Part shown: positions 50,670 through 62,990 of the stretch, piece after piece | Layout: each line of letters opens with the position of its first letter | How positions within the stretch are numbered: the first letter of the stretch is position 1 | Assembly (NCBI GenBank): GCA_009869945.1 | Contig: WIXG01000099.1 | Coordinates: 62,001-126,000, forward strand | Length of the DNA: 64,000 nucleotides | Direction: 5' to 3' | DNA from: Mesaphorura yosii | Lineage: Eukaryota > Arthropoda > Collembola > Poduromorpha > Tullbergiidae | Translations under genes and position numbers: made by a program | Notes under the pieces: model-generated | What the model was told of the DNA's origin: nothing | Seen by the model: only the letters and a program-made list of their open reading frames with translations | Databases searched by the model: none

Positions 50670-53046
50670 TATAATAGGCGAAGCTTCAAATGTCGCTTAC
50701 TTTTGTGGAGTTTGCAGAAGAAATCGAAATGACGATAAGAAGTGCTCGATTTTCAGCAGTGCGGGTAGAAGTCAATTTGACTTGCTATCACTCACGGTCT
50801 AACTCGATCGACTCGCTAAACTCTTCACCATGTTGTTGATCTTCGACCAAGAAATTCACGACTAATTCTAGATTTGTAATACAATCAACGAGTTATGATA
50901 CTCGGCTAAACCTGCTTGAATCTGTTTTTTTTTTACAAAATCGGTAATCCATAAGGTACCAACGTGTGTTGGAGTTGCAGGAGTAGCTTAGCTTCTGGTA
51001 TTACAGTCAATTAGAAGCAGTTACAGGGGACAGAGTGGCTTGTAATGGGTCTCATCATCAGTCAGGAATATGCATCGCATGCCATGCAGGGTACTAATAC
51101 GTGGTTAATAATTTATCACCAAGTAAAAGTTATAGTTCGCAGTGCATTATTGTATTGTGAATGGCAAGTTTTTAAAAATCTTGTGCATTTTCATGCTGAA
51201 CGCAGCACTGCTGAATCGGAGTCGTCAAAATATTATGGAAGGCTGGGCTAAAGGGATGATATTTGCTGTGCGCTGTGCTACGTGCTGGCAGGGTCCCCGC
51301 TTTTTCGAGTAGGGTAGCAGTGCAGTGTTTTCATTCGATAAATCGCACTGGCATTGGTGGTTCCTCGCTTGCAACGAGCATCACAAGCTAAATATCACGG
51401 AACAGGGCGAAGAGAGACTTCATGTGAAATCAAATCCTTAAAAAGACTTAAAGCCCTGCCTTCTGCTTCTGTTCTGCTTGCCTTTCCCAAACAACGGAAA
51501 GAACTGAAATTAAAAGTGCCATAGTCAAAGGCATTAATTCAGGGTGCCTCGAACGAAAGCAAGACTGAATTCATCAGTTCTTCATGTTTCTCATACATGT
51601 CATTCGGAATCCAACTGGACGGTTCATCCTGCATTCAGTTCTGCGGGCACTTGAACCAGCTCCCACTTTATGCGAAGGAACCTTTTTCGTTCAAGAGTGC
51701 CTTTTCTGGTCTCCAACTCTTCAGCCGAGAACCAAGTCTATTATAATTTTTGATCACTCCCATTTACACAGGACAAATTGGCCTCCTGTGACAATAGCAC
51801 AGTAAGTATGGTGAAAAGAACTAAAAGAGGACTTTATCGTGCCCATCAACGTATTTACTCAATTCATTCAGCTCTGCAATAGAATACAATATACTACGAC
51901 TACCAATAGCTGGTACTGGAACCAGAGCGAGGGCTCCTAGTAAATATGATATTGTTGTTCATGAGCTCTCACTCACACCCATCATAAATGGGTGCCCTTT
52001 TCATGTCACCCCGCTTATTCAAGTAAAATGCTGAACTGCTCGAAACTGTCGAAGAATTTTGTGTACCTCGTACACTCCAAAGCGACAGCAATGGTCACTG
52101 CAATGGAATGCCAATAAAAATTTGACTTTCATCAGATCTTGTAGTAATTCTATCACTAACTCCATTAGTTATTCAGTCCGTCAACAAACTCGCTTTAAAC
52201 ACTTTTGTTCGCTAGAAAACCACGCGGCGTAATTATTTCAATTAATAATTATATCTTACTGAGATTTTAAATGATTAAACGACGGTCAGGACATCAACGC
52301 AGCGAACATTGAACTCGAGTTGATTCGACAAATGAATCGAGGCCATACTCTCAAGTTCCAATTCCAATGAAATTCATTTGCAATGGTGGAAATTCGACAC
52401 TTGAGAGTTTTGCCGACAATTTTCCAATTCACAAAATGACTACTCCAGTTTGTTCTCCCATTCAGTATGTTGAAACGATGCTTGGCGGCCCTGTGCTCAG
52501 ATCAGAGCGATCGGAAAGTAATCCGAGTAGACTCTTTGATTCTTTACGACAAACGACGACGTTTTCAGGTACGAGACAACTTCATATTTTTCTTTGGCTT
52601 GGGTGACATGTTGGTGACATGACATGACCTTCTTTTTAAATTATTTCGGTTTTTCATTGTTTGTGCTGTGTGCATGCCTTCGGAACGATGCGGTGACTGA
52701 CGACGGCGACAACAACTTGAAATGGCGTTTATTCACCAGAATAATAATATGCACCTTTTGTCGAGAAATTTGTAAAATTCTTTTAAATCTTTAGTCGGAT
52801 ATTGCATTTCCGTTATAAACTCGGGACGGACGGCGAGGATGAGTGCAAATGCCAGACGATGGTCAACTTGCTCAGGTCGGAGCAAACAACAGCTTACAGC
52901 CGTAAGACGCGCAGAAATGATTTGTCAACTTGACTGCACTAAATAGACTCTACTGGGTCGGGTTGACAAGGAGTAAACATATGGCATTATACAGTAAATG
53001 ATGCATGAAACGAGAAAGTAAAAGCCTCATTGTCTCTTACCTTGCG
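50670..53046. other. Upstream region of tll, no firm gene
   Basis: Contains the tll promoter, but no TATA box is evident. An exon-like plus-strand frame runs 52367-52568 and ends at a TTTTCAG|GTACGAG donor. A run of nine or more T lies near 50929. Regulatory sites cannot be assigned by eye. Confidence 0.45.
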
Positions 53047-53055
53047 TATTTAAAG
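53047..53055 (+). promoter_or_regulatory. TATA-like box before a candidate small gene
   Basis: TATTTAAAG lies 57 bases before the downstream ATG at 53112, with a GGTTCACGAG initiator-like stretch about 30 bases after it. Confidence 0.25.
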
Positions 53056-53111
53056 TAGTGGCCGTCTTTTCGGTTCACGAGAGATTAATCCTTGCAACGA
53101 GCAACTAAATA

Positions 53112-53348
53112 ATGAAAGTAAATACAGCTCGGTTGAACGGAGTCCATAATCTGCTGGCTTTGGCTGGATTCTACTTTCAGGTCCTGTTTAATGTACTGCA
53201 CGACTGCGCCGGTGCAGAAAGGTGAACCGTTTAACTTATACCTTTATAATCCGTGTTGCTAAAAGTACTTAGCAAGAACAAATTTGGTAAATGGTATAGT
53301 GCCCAGATTTTCACACAAGGTGCACAGACGTGTCCAAAATATTCTTGA
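53112..53348 (+). CDS. Candidate small secreted peptide gene
   Basis: Hypothetical two-exon model: 53112-53221 and 53273-53348, phase 2, 61 residues. Exon 1 encodes MKVNTARLNGVHNLLALAG, then FYFQVLFNVLHDCAGAE, a polar start followed by a long hydrophobic stretch like a signal peptide. It ends at an AAAG|GTGAAC donor. The acceptor (GTACTTAG) is poor in pyrimidines and the intron is only 51 bases, shorter than the other introns here. The second exon adds a Lys-rich, single-cysteine tail ending in a stop. I recognise no family. A TATA-like box precedes it. It could equally be chance; only exon 1 has any real signal. Confidence 0.2.
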
Positions 53349-56300
53349 CCATTCCCGCTCGTCGAGGTGCTGTCATTAACAGTGCTTGTGTCCTTTTCTT
53401 GAGCTCATTCCCTTTTAATGATCCGCCTTCAAGATAAGATCCTAGCTTGAAATGCTGTTAACTACTCGTCAGTTAGCGAATTCTTCAGATTTCTGAATTA
53501 CGGACCAATTCAGAATTTACTCGATTGTGTTTTAGTGCTTCCGATCATTTATTAGCATTTTAATATTTAGCTGTGCTTTCGTGTCGTAAAGTTAAATCAG
53601 TTTTTCATATGAATTCTTGGAAGCTTGGCATTAAATTCGAAAAAATCGGCAAGTTGACGCTGAGAAGGTCCAACTCACTGAGAAACTTTTTTGGGTTATC
53701 ATGATGATGGCTTCGTAATTTGAAATACATCAAAGATGCACCCTTTCCCTTCCTATTCAGCCTGCTTCTTTCTTCGCATTTCAGTCACTTGTACTCGTAC
53801 AGGATTGAGCGACTCATTTGCACTTGCCTCTTCCTGCGTAAAACCCACCCTCTTTTTCTGTTTAAAAAGAAAATCTTTTCTTTAACTCAACGCAGAGAAA
53901 ATGTCCCTCGTCTAAAAGATTTGAAATTCGTCTTTACACCTGAGATCGAAAATACTGACTACAGCCTGCATCATGAATATCAAATTTCAAGTCATCACAG
54001 CCACTGCCTGCAAAAACACCTCCTTCATAATATCAATATCTTTAAGAATCAGAACAAGGACAAGATCTAATCAATTCGAAATTTCTTTGAGACGAAGCCG
54101 TGAGAAAAATGTGAACGAGCGGATGTAGGACAATGCCGAATCTTAATCTCTGGAAGTTATACAAATTATTCCTGAACCAACTCGAATTTCACGGCTTATA
54201 TCAAGTTCAGGTGCCTTGTGTGTTGCATTATTTGGGTGTTGAATCATTCTGTCATGATAAACGAAACAAGTTGTAATTTCATATTTTTACTAACACAACA
54301 CATCACAAGCTCGTCAAGTTGATTATGTCTTCAACCAAGATAAAAAACGAAAAATGTCACCATCCTGAAAGGTGAAGTTCATCTCATTTTCCTTCTTTCG
54401 CTTCATTTTTACGCAGACTGGTTTGCTTTCATCTTAACCCGAAATCAACTTCTTGTCTCTGAAGCATCTTTTTTATTCGCACGCGTTTCAAGCACGAAAC
54501 ATTACCATTTAAAGTTTTCCTGTCCCGGTGATGATTGAAATGCGAGTCCCAAATTATGCTCTCAAGTGGACACTTTTTGAGTGTTCAGTCACTCAGAGTT
54601 CTCGGCTTGTGGACTGACAATCTGGCTTTGCTTTCAAGAAACCGTGCTGAAGTGTAGAGTTGGAACGAAAGGATACTTTCAAGTGGTTGTGAGAAAGAGT
54701 CGGTCGGTAAAAATAAATAATTACGCTCCTGACAACATATGCTGCGCAAAATTCAGTGTCAGTCGTCTCCATAAAGGCATTAAGGTATTGCGAACAATGA
54801 TGCTGTATTCCACATAATATTTACAACTACTTTACTCTGCGCCCTGCGTCGAGTACTTTTTTCTGGTATTTAAAAGTTCATTGCTTTCGTAGAGAGTGTG
54901 AAACGGTAATGACAATAATCACAACAATTGAATGCGAACCGCACACTTGAGTTGTAAAAGTTCACACCATCATCCATCATCAATCCATCCACATTATCCA
55001 CGCCGAATCCAAATCTGAAACCCGGGCCCGGGCTTCGACCTTTGGTTCACACATACAGACCACGCGGTAATAAGTTGATGAAAAAATAGACCGACCACAA
55101 GACACTTAATAGCAGGCAGGAACCCAAAATTCGTAATTTCTGCCGTCCCGTGCAGGAAGGGGTAACTGTTCATTGTTTTGCATAGTCACAATAAATTACA
55201 CGCTGGTTGCTCTCTGCTCACTGCTCGCCTTCATTGTTCGGCTGAATGAAACCGTGGCATATGTTCATTGATACGTACACACACGCACCCAACGTTGCCT
55301 TAAACAATCGAGCCCGGGCCGAGTTCGTATAATCACATGCATTAGCCATACTTCAACTTTATTCATCCAAATTTTAATGTGGCATTGTGCGAGGACGGTG
55401 GACATCAAATTTAAACTCGCGAGTTAAAATTTTTTGTTGATTGACAAGTCGAGCTGTCGTTCTTTTGTGCGAAAGGAGTTCGCAGTCCACGTCCACGCCG
55501 CATTCACGCATTCTTGTGGTTTCATATTTTGAGTTGTGTTTTGAGGATGTCTGCACTCGTAGTCACATTCAGGGCTGCCCTCCACAAATTAGAACTCGAA
55601 CCAGAAAATATGATTATTAAAAAATCATAAGCGAGTAAATTGAATTGAAAGGAGTGAACCAAATGAGGACTTGCAGGATTCTTTGTACGTAAATTTTTAA
55701 AATCACTATAGCGTGTCGTTCAGCGAGAGCGATGAGTCCTTTCCTTCTATTGTGTCAACTCATCAAACACTACAAATTATTATTTCGTCACCGTCGACAT
55801 TGACATGCCTCGCAATTTGATGATGAGAATTTAATCGGTTGGCTTCGCACGTCGCACGCTTCGGTTGATTGAAATTAAATTACTGGGTACAGAAAACTGA
55901 ATCAAAGTTGGGTTCGATTCGAAGTCCGTTTCCACATCGAGCAAAGCAAAGTAATCAATTGAACTATAGGTTGAGGAAAACAACGGTTGGCTGCCTCCTG
56001 ATTCGTGTCTTCATGTCGCGTTGGTCGCTTACGAATGTGGCCCAATAATCTTCTTTGTGTTTAGCTTTCGCATATTTTGCAAGTCTCCTCCTCTGCACAA
56101 CTCCTCGAAAAATATGTAAAATGGCCTTCCATTATTTATAACGCAATTATTCCGAATTGGAATGCCAAATCCCGACTTTTGCCAGCGCCAACTTTTCTGA
56201 GCTGCATACTTTGGCCTCGTGTTTAGTCTGCTGAATTCCCGAGCTGGTCTCTTTTGTGATTGTGGTGCTGATGAAAGAATGTTTTCGTGATAATAAGGAA

Positions 56301-59300
56301 AGGTGGAGTCGTATTACTTACTAATAGCTTTCTATTAAGTCCAGCGCATTGCACTGCATTATTCTGATTCCCTGTCACAAAGTCTTTTTGAAGATTTGTG
56401 CCGTGCATGAATACCTGTGCTGGTGCTGGGTCGTCGAGTTGGAAATCAAAGAAGGCTTTGCCCGGCTATTAACATACGTATTGTTGAGATGCAGCGACTG
56501 GGACTGGCATCACTCTGTCAAGCATTGTTCCTTCCCTTTTAACCTCTGCATTTGAATAGGATACAAAGCAAAAGTGGGCTGTTTAGGAGTTCATTTAAAG
56601 GATTTCACCGAGTCCCGGCCTTTTGTACGCGAAGTTGAAGTAAGATGCAATCTGAAACTTCAGAAAGTTGCCTGCGGATGAATGGAAGCAAATTGGAGCA
56701 ATCCTGTTCCGTTTGTGCTTTTTGGTTTCCGACGCGAGTTGGGAAATCTCATGTGCTGATCTTATCAAGCAATCGTCTCATTTTATCAATCAGTCGTGAT
56801 GTCGTGATTTAATTGTTAATGATTTATTGGCAGAACTGCAAGGCTAATTTATGGCTTGACGCTTGAGAACCCATTAATTGAAATATACTCAACATATTTG
56901 CGCATTTTGCCAAACAATCATGTTAATGAGCGTAAAGTAAATTAATGAGCGAGACGGCTCATCGTCATTTCATCATCCTGTCAACGCAGCGCGGCGCAGT
57001 GACCTTCCCTCTCCTTTTCTGGAGTTACTTACTTCCTTGTCTTGTTCTTGTCGAAATTGTCGATTTTTGAGTTCAGTGAAGCAAATCATTGAAATTCAGG
57101 CTGTTGGCTGTTGTTTATCCTACCTTTACTGTAATAAGCTGGCTGGCTTTGTTTGTGGGATTATCTGTCGAGTCGTGCACTACCTTCCATTCATCTTCTG
57201 CCAGTTTCTCGTCCGCAATTTGGTAGCCAGGGCCAAGTTCACCCAGCGCAGTCGGTCTTAACAGTCATAATAATATCATGAACTTCCGATCTCCGAAAAG
57301 TTTCCCTGGCTTTTAGACATGACTGACTGACTCTCTATAGCACATTTCCATGGGCATTTGCTGGCTCCATGAACATCGGACAATGAAAGAGCCAAAAAGC
57401 GAAATGTTAATGTTCAGTCATGTCACGTTTAGCTTCATGCTTCGGTTTCAATACCCCGTGTTTATTGAGTTGAGTTGTTGAAATCCGAAATCCCAACGCA
57501 GACGGCAGCAATACGTGCCTGCAATACACCGACAGCCACAGCATTGAGCGGCAGCGCAGACTTGGCTTACAGATCAAGTAGCAACAGCATTTAATGCAGT
57601 CAGAGAATCTTTTGAAACCGTTTTGTCTGTTTCATTCAGTTCATTTCAACAACAAAAGGTTCCCATTTTTTCCTGAGCTGAAGTCGGGAAAGGCAAAAAG
57701 CGAACAACAAATAGCCAGAAAGCACTTCGACTCGCTTTATACGCACAGAAATTGAAAACATGAAACCTAAAACTACGTTCAGATTCCGATGGGTGATTTG
57801 ATTTGATGTTTTCACCTTTCAACATTTTCATCTTGCGGGTCGGAGCCGGAGCAGAGATTCTTTTCGAAATAGTTAATCCGTGAATGAATGGCTGAAAAAT
57901 CAAAACGCCAGAAGCATAATTTCGAATACGAGGTCAGGCGAAGCGAGAGGATGATCTCCGTAGACTTTAAAATAACTGCCTGGATCTGAAATGAAGCCTG
58001 GAATAACAAAACGAATGCGATTTCGAAATATGAATTTTGGAACATGTCTCAAAGTGAAGCGTAAAAATCGTTGAAACAAACGAGAGAACCGCAATATTGA
58101 ACTTGACATTCAAGATTGCTGCTCCAAAGTCATTGCATTTTTGCATCGCATTTCGCATTCGTCTCGCCAAACCACATCATCTCGCATTGCTAAATTGATA
58201 GAATTCAATGAGGCGTTGCGCTGCAGTCTCGGCGCAGCGTGTATACTATGACGAATGAAGAATTGCAAGATAATGTAGAACACAAAGGCAGATTAGCATT
58301 GAACGAGACAATTAACAATGTAAACTTCAAAACATACACCAGTAAGCTTCGATCATTATATTCACACGGTTCAATAATTCTTGTTTCTTATCACATGTCA
58401 ATGTAAATTAGCAGGGTTAAATGTTTAACCAAATTAAAGCAAAACTGTGTGTAAATTCAATTGTGCGAACGTGACGAACGCAGTAGTGAGTTGCAGCAGG
58501 CTCGTACAATTCTGGCGCTCGCACGTAAAAGGTGTGGTCGATAGGAAACACTGTTGAATGAATTAATCAGGGTCATCTTAGTCAAACTCCAATCCATCGG
58601 CTTGGCAGTAGCCGCGCTTGCGTGCAAACAGAAATGAAGTTAACAATGAACTGTTGAGAAACGGCAAAAAATTAAATTAAATCGGAAGCGCAGTGCAAAA
58701 TTGTTTTTTTGCTTTTCTTGTCTTCTTTTATTATTATTATCATTAAAGAAATAAAAGCAAGGTCTCGTTCTGCTCGTCGTCCCTCTTGTGTCTTGTCTCT
58801 CGCAATCAAAATGTATAATTGCACGACACAATGCACTCGCTCGGTCGTTCATTCACCAACCCATTCATATAATTCTATTGGCGACTGCTCTCATTAGGAT
58901 GTGAATGACTTGCGTGGTAGCTGACGCTGGTTGTGAGGTGTTGGCGTTTTTGGCAGCGTCTTAAAATACTACGTAAAGGCAGCAGTTCAGACCCCCACTT
59001 CCACTGGCCATCGTCCGTGGCACCTTAATAAATCATAGGATTGGCCAACGCCATTAAACTTGAACTTGTTGCACATATCTTTGCTACTGACTGACTCGTC
59101 AAGTACACGCGCTGCATGCGTGCCGTTGTGCTGTATCAGTGAAACGACTCAGATTGATTTATTGAAGGGGCTTTGGTCGCTGTACCACAGAGCAAGGAGC
59201 GAAGGAGCAATGTGCAAAGGAGTTGTTCGATTTAGTCAATGCAATGCCATAAAGATGATTTGCATACGCAAACCGTAGATTTGCCCAAACCTGGACAAGA

Positions 59301-59441
59301 TTAGCAAGACTACGACAAAATATTACTATTGTTGTGGCTCGCACGCTATTCTTATGCTGATAATGATGAATGATGACGATTAGTGAAGAGGAAACAATAA
59401 AATCAAAACGTAACAAGAGTTTAATCATTTCCTCATGGCGA
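53349..59441. other. Six-kilobase intergenic region, no gene seen
   Basis: AT-leaning spacer with only short frames on both strands. No signal peptide, domain or splice-supported exon could be made out. Confidence 0.6.
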
Positions 59442-59450
59442 TATATAAAG
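59442..59450 (+). promoter_or_regulatory. TATA box of the 59.5 kb cuticle gene
   Basis: TATATAAAG is followed by TCAGTT at 59477-59482, a full match to the arthropod initiator. It is the same box as at the 32.6 kb gene. The predicted 5' UTR is about 60 bases. Confidence 0.8.
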
Positions 59451-59538
59451 AGTGATGAAATTAGACCACTCTCTCATCAGTTAGAAGAAAAAGTTACTGA
59501 CACACTGCCGACTTTTGTCTCAGTGAGAAACCTCAGCC

Positions 59539-60480
59539 ATGAAGTGTGTAGTGGTAAGCGCCCAAGTTTCGTTGTGCTTTAGCAAGCGAGCCAATCTCCT
59601 AATTTGTGTGTATATCTAATTGGCGATTGTTTTTCTCGCAGCTTATCGTTGTTACATTACTCGGATTCGCTGCTGGGCAACATCGCAGAGCAGTGGACTC
59701 CAGAAATGCAGCTATTCTCCAAGAAGCACGTTTCCTTTCCGGCGACGGCAGTTTCGGTTCTGCGTACGTATCTGAGGATGGAGTAGAGTTTAAGGAAGAG
59801 AGTGGACTCAATGGCGAACGTAAAGGTCAATATTCTTACTTTGATCCAAATGGTCAGAAGATCACCATTATGTACACGGCAGGTAACTTGACACATACCA
59901 TAATTTGATAAACCAACGTCGTGCAGGACAAAATATGGGACCTGGTTTTTGTACTTTTATTCAAGGCAAAAATGGATTTCAAGTAAGCGGCGACCACTTG
60001 CCCAAGGCCCCACAGCCAATTGCACCAGTTCCACCCCAACAACCAAGATCTCACTTCCAGCCGAGTTATCAGCAGCACCAGCCAACCTACCAACACCAAC
60101 CGGCCCCATTCCATCAACATTCAGCAGCGCCGGTCCAATCCATTCCTGATACTCCTGAAGTCGCTGCCGCAAAGGCTGAGCATTTCCGTGCTGTTGAGGA
60201 GGCGAGACGTCAACAGCAATTGTTGCAACAACAGAACCCAAGCCAATACTCAGCGCCACAAAACAACAACTACGATGATGGCTCGTACCGTGAAGATAAC
60301 GGCCAATACAACTCCTACAACAATTATCAAGCTCCAGCAGCTCCTCAGCCAGCCTTCAACAGTTTCAATGGATTCCCAGCTCAAAATCAGTTCAACAACT
60401 TCAACCACTTCCAGGCTCCGACCACCACAGCTGCGCCACACAGATTCTTCCCTCCAGGTACATTCAGCTTCCAAAATTGA
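59539..60480 (+). CDS. RR-1 cuticle protein with DTPEVAAAKA motif
   Basis: Exons 59539-59553, 59642-59882 and 59966-60480, phases 0 and 1, give 256 residues. MKCVV joins LIVVTLLGFAAG across a phase-0 intron to form the signal peptide (about 1-17). The RR-1 domain covers about 38-94: GDGSFGSAYVSEDGVEFKEE, then NGERKGQYSYFDPNGQKI and MYTAGKNGFQ. A second phase-1 intron cuts it at MYTAG. After HLPKAPQP the tail is His/Gln/Pro-rich, then residues 146-165 read PDTPEVAAAKAEHF with RAVEEA, a short motif known from many crustacean and insect RR-1 proteins. The end is Asn/Tyr/Gln-rich with NSFNGFPAQNQFNNFNHF. Expected role: secreted chitin-binding protein of flexible cuticle. It is the only plus-strand cuticle gene in the window and lies 9 kb from tll. 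Confidence 0.95.
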
Positions 60481-60702
60481 GACCCAGAATATCCGAACCC
60501 GTCGTGTCAAAATCCTTCTGTAAACGAGTTATGTGATCCGTATTTATTTGTGTGTTTAGGAAAACTGAATCTGAACCGAACTCCAGACGGTTATCAGTAC
60601 TCTTTCTCTTCCAACTAGATGCCCCGTGCGTATACTTTAAATCAATGTTAAGAACTCTCTTCTAGTTCTTTTTCCATGTGTCTTGGCTTTACACTGACAG
60701 TC

Positions 60703-60708
60703 AATAAA
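60703..60708 (+). terminator. Poly(A) signal of the 59.5 kb cuticle gene
   Basis: AATAAA 223 bases after the TGA at 60478-60480, the first canonical hexamer downstream. Confidence 0.7.
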
Positions 60709-62633
60709 TTTATTCCACACTTTAATCACTCATGCCAGTTCTTTGTAGCAGCGTAGCGGTAAAGCTCCTCGAGTGCGAAGACATTTTATTTTCAAATTCA
60801 AAAGCATAGCGAAACAAAATCCGCAAACTCCAACTGTCGCTTTCCTCTACTGGAAGACGTCTCATTCGTATTCAAAATGGAATTGGATGCTCAGTTTGCA
60901 CAGATGAAATTAGCTGTAAAATCAGTCAAAGCTAAACATTCTAGCGAGGAAACCACCAAAATGCTGAATTTGGGACAAGGGCAGTGCAGTCACTGAAAAG
61001 GCACACAACTTGAATCGAGTTGGCGAATTCTTGATGTCGCGACATGGTTATGGTTTCGTTTGCATTTCGTACCCCCTTCAGACGAATTATTTACACTTGG
61101 ATATTTCTTAATCATTAATGCAAGAACTCAGCTATTCAGCTTTTGTGGTTGAGCTGTTGCACTTTAGTCAGACATCAACATTCGAAATCAGACAAGCCAA
61201 AGCTCAACACGATGCCAAGCGTGCTCGGCTTGAATTCTTATCTGATGAAAGACACTCATAAACAACTTGTGTGTTTCAAGTACAAAACTATCACTTTTAA
61301 GAAAACGAAAACCGTGTTAAAATCAAGTTAAAACGGTTAGCCATGTTAATATGAAAGGAAATGGATTAACTTTGCCTGCGATAATGCGACAGCAATGTCG
61401 CTGTATAAAATTGGACTTCGTTTGCATACTTGGATGCATTCGTCTCAGAATTAACGAGCTGTTAATATCGAACGAAGGAATACGAGCCTGGCGAACTGAT
61501 GTTTTACTTGACATTTTTATAAACTTGACATTGCGGAACGGCTTTCGGTTGCTGGAAATAAGTTGTCAGTCAGGAACGAACAATATTTGAGATTGGCTGT
61601 CAAACAACGGGCAAGTGCAGTGAAAGTTACCTGCCAGACTAATAATTAACCGTTCTACCTGTCGCCCGTGTATTTTAAAAAGGTGACGGCAAGGGTGATG
61701 ACAGAGGTGCCAGGATTGTCAATTGTCTGCTGACACTATTCTATTGAAATACGTCATTATAACTGTACCATTGATTTTGTCAACAAAATACAAGTTTTCT
61801 TGGCTTGCTGTCTTCTAATTCAATGCGCATTCGCCGCTGTTGCTGTTGCAAAGAGCCGTGACCGACGTGAGGCGTTCAATGGGAAACACTGCTGCAGTGG
61901 TTCAACTGAAATTCTCCGACTTGTCACCTGCATACGAATTGTTGTAAGTTTTATATTAATACTACTTTATTAGAAACAATTCCGCAATCGTTTTATCGAA
62001 TTGGTTGATGTCAAGAATGATCAAATTGCTTCTGAGCCGACGCCAGCAATTGTATTTTTAATCAGAATGTATAAACGCAGATTCAAGTTATCAGGTTGAC
62101 AGTAACGCATGTTCGTTCACAGTTTCCAAACTAGCCAAGCCAATACCAATCAAAATTAAGTAGCACTGCTCGTTCTGTTTCATCAACATATTCTATCGTA
62201 TGAATTGGACAACTACAAAGCATAGAACAAAGACGACCTTCGAACAACCCACGTCCAGAGGGTGTCACAATCCATGTATTTTGTACTTGAATAAACTTTT
62301 ACTTACTCACAGGCAGGCTTTTCTCGCTACCCTCTAAAATAAAATCGTAATCTTTGCCGGTAATTTTGTGTCTGTCAATTTGCGATTGTAATTGTAATGA
62401 CAATTTTGTATCAATAACCGTAACGTCTTGCATCTGTGACATTTGTTGGGCCGTAGACGAACTTTTTAGAATGATTTGTATTAGGAAGACATTGAAAGAA
62501 ACTCAATGGAGTTCAAGGCATCTTTTAACTCATCGTGACACCTGTTAACTCTGAACTATCACTTGATTATTATTATTGTAAAGATTGTGACCTGTGATTA
62601 ATTAATTGACTGTGATTATGACACACATGAAGC
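60709..62633. other. Intergenic, no gene seen
   Basis: Spacer with short frames only. A TATAAAAT at 61403 on the plus strand has no convincing start codon downstream. Confidence 0.55.
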
Positions 62634-62990
62634 ATGTTTTATCGAAATCCCTGGTTTTGGACATGGATATCAACTTGTGTGCTATGTATCAGTATTTTAA
62701 TCACCTATCATTTTGAAGTGCGAAAGTCTCAAGAAGAAATCAAACATTTAATTGCTCGTGTGCTCAGAACTGACCCGGTTAAAACGGACCAATTTGAGAG
62801 TCTTAACTCCGATAAACAACGGTTGGATAGTCAAATCGAATTTAAATACAACTTACCGGAGGAATCTTCGTAAGTATCAAGTGCTGTACTAGTTTGGTTA
62901 AATCGGATCAAGCTTTAAGCTGACTTTCAATTCAGGCCAGCCCGTGAATTCATTATCAAAGTACTACTGACTGAGAGTAAACGTAATTAA
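62634..62990 (+). CDS. Small single-pass membrane protein, unknown function
   Basis: Two exons, 62634-62869 and 62936-62990, phase 2, give 96 residues. The ATG is preceded by an in-frame TGA. Residues 4-27 (starting RNPWFWTWISTCVLCISI and continuing LITYHF) are one hydrophobic segment rich in Trp. The rest is charged and predicted helical: EVRKSQEEIKHLIARVLR, then SDKQRLDSQIEFKYNLPEE, ending KVLLTESKRN. This looks like a short N-anchored protein with a coiled-coil stem, as in Golgi or mitochondrial inner-membrane micro-proteins, but I recognise no family. The 66-base intron has a good GTAAGT donor and TTCAG acceptor and matches the size of other short introns here. No poly(A) signal was noticed close by, and upstream exons are possible. 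Confidence 0.5.

Noticed and set aside
55910-55925. tRNA B-box-like GGTTCGATTCG
   Set aside because: No A box at the right distance and no acceptor stem pairing could be seen.
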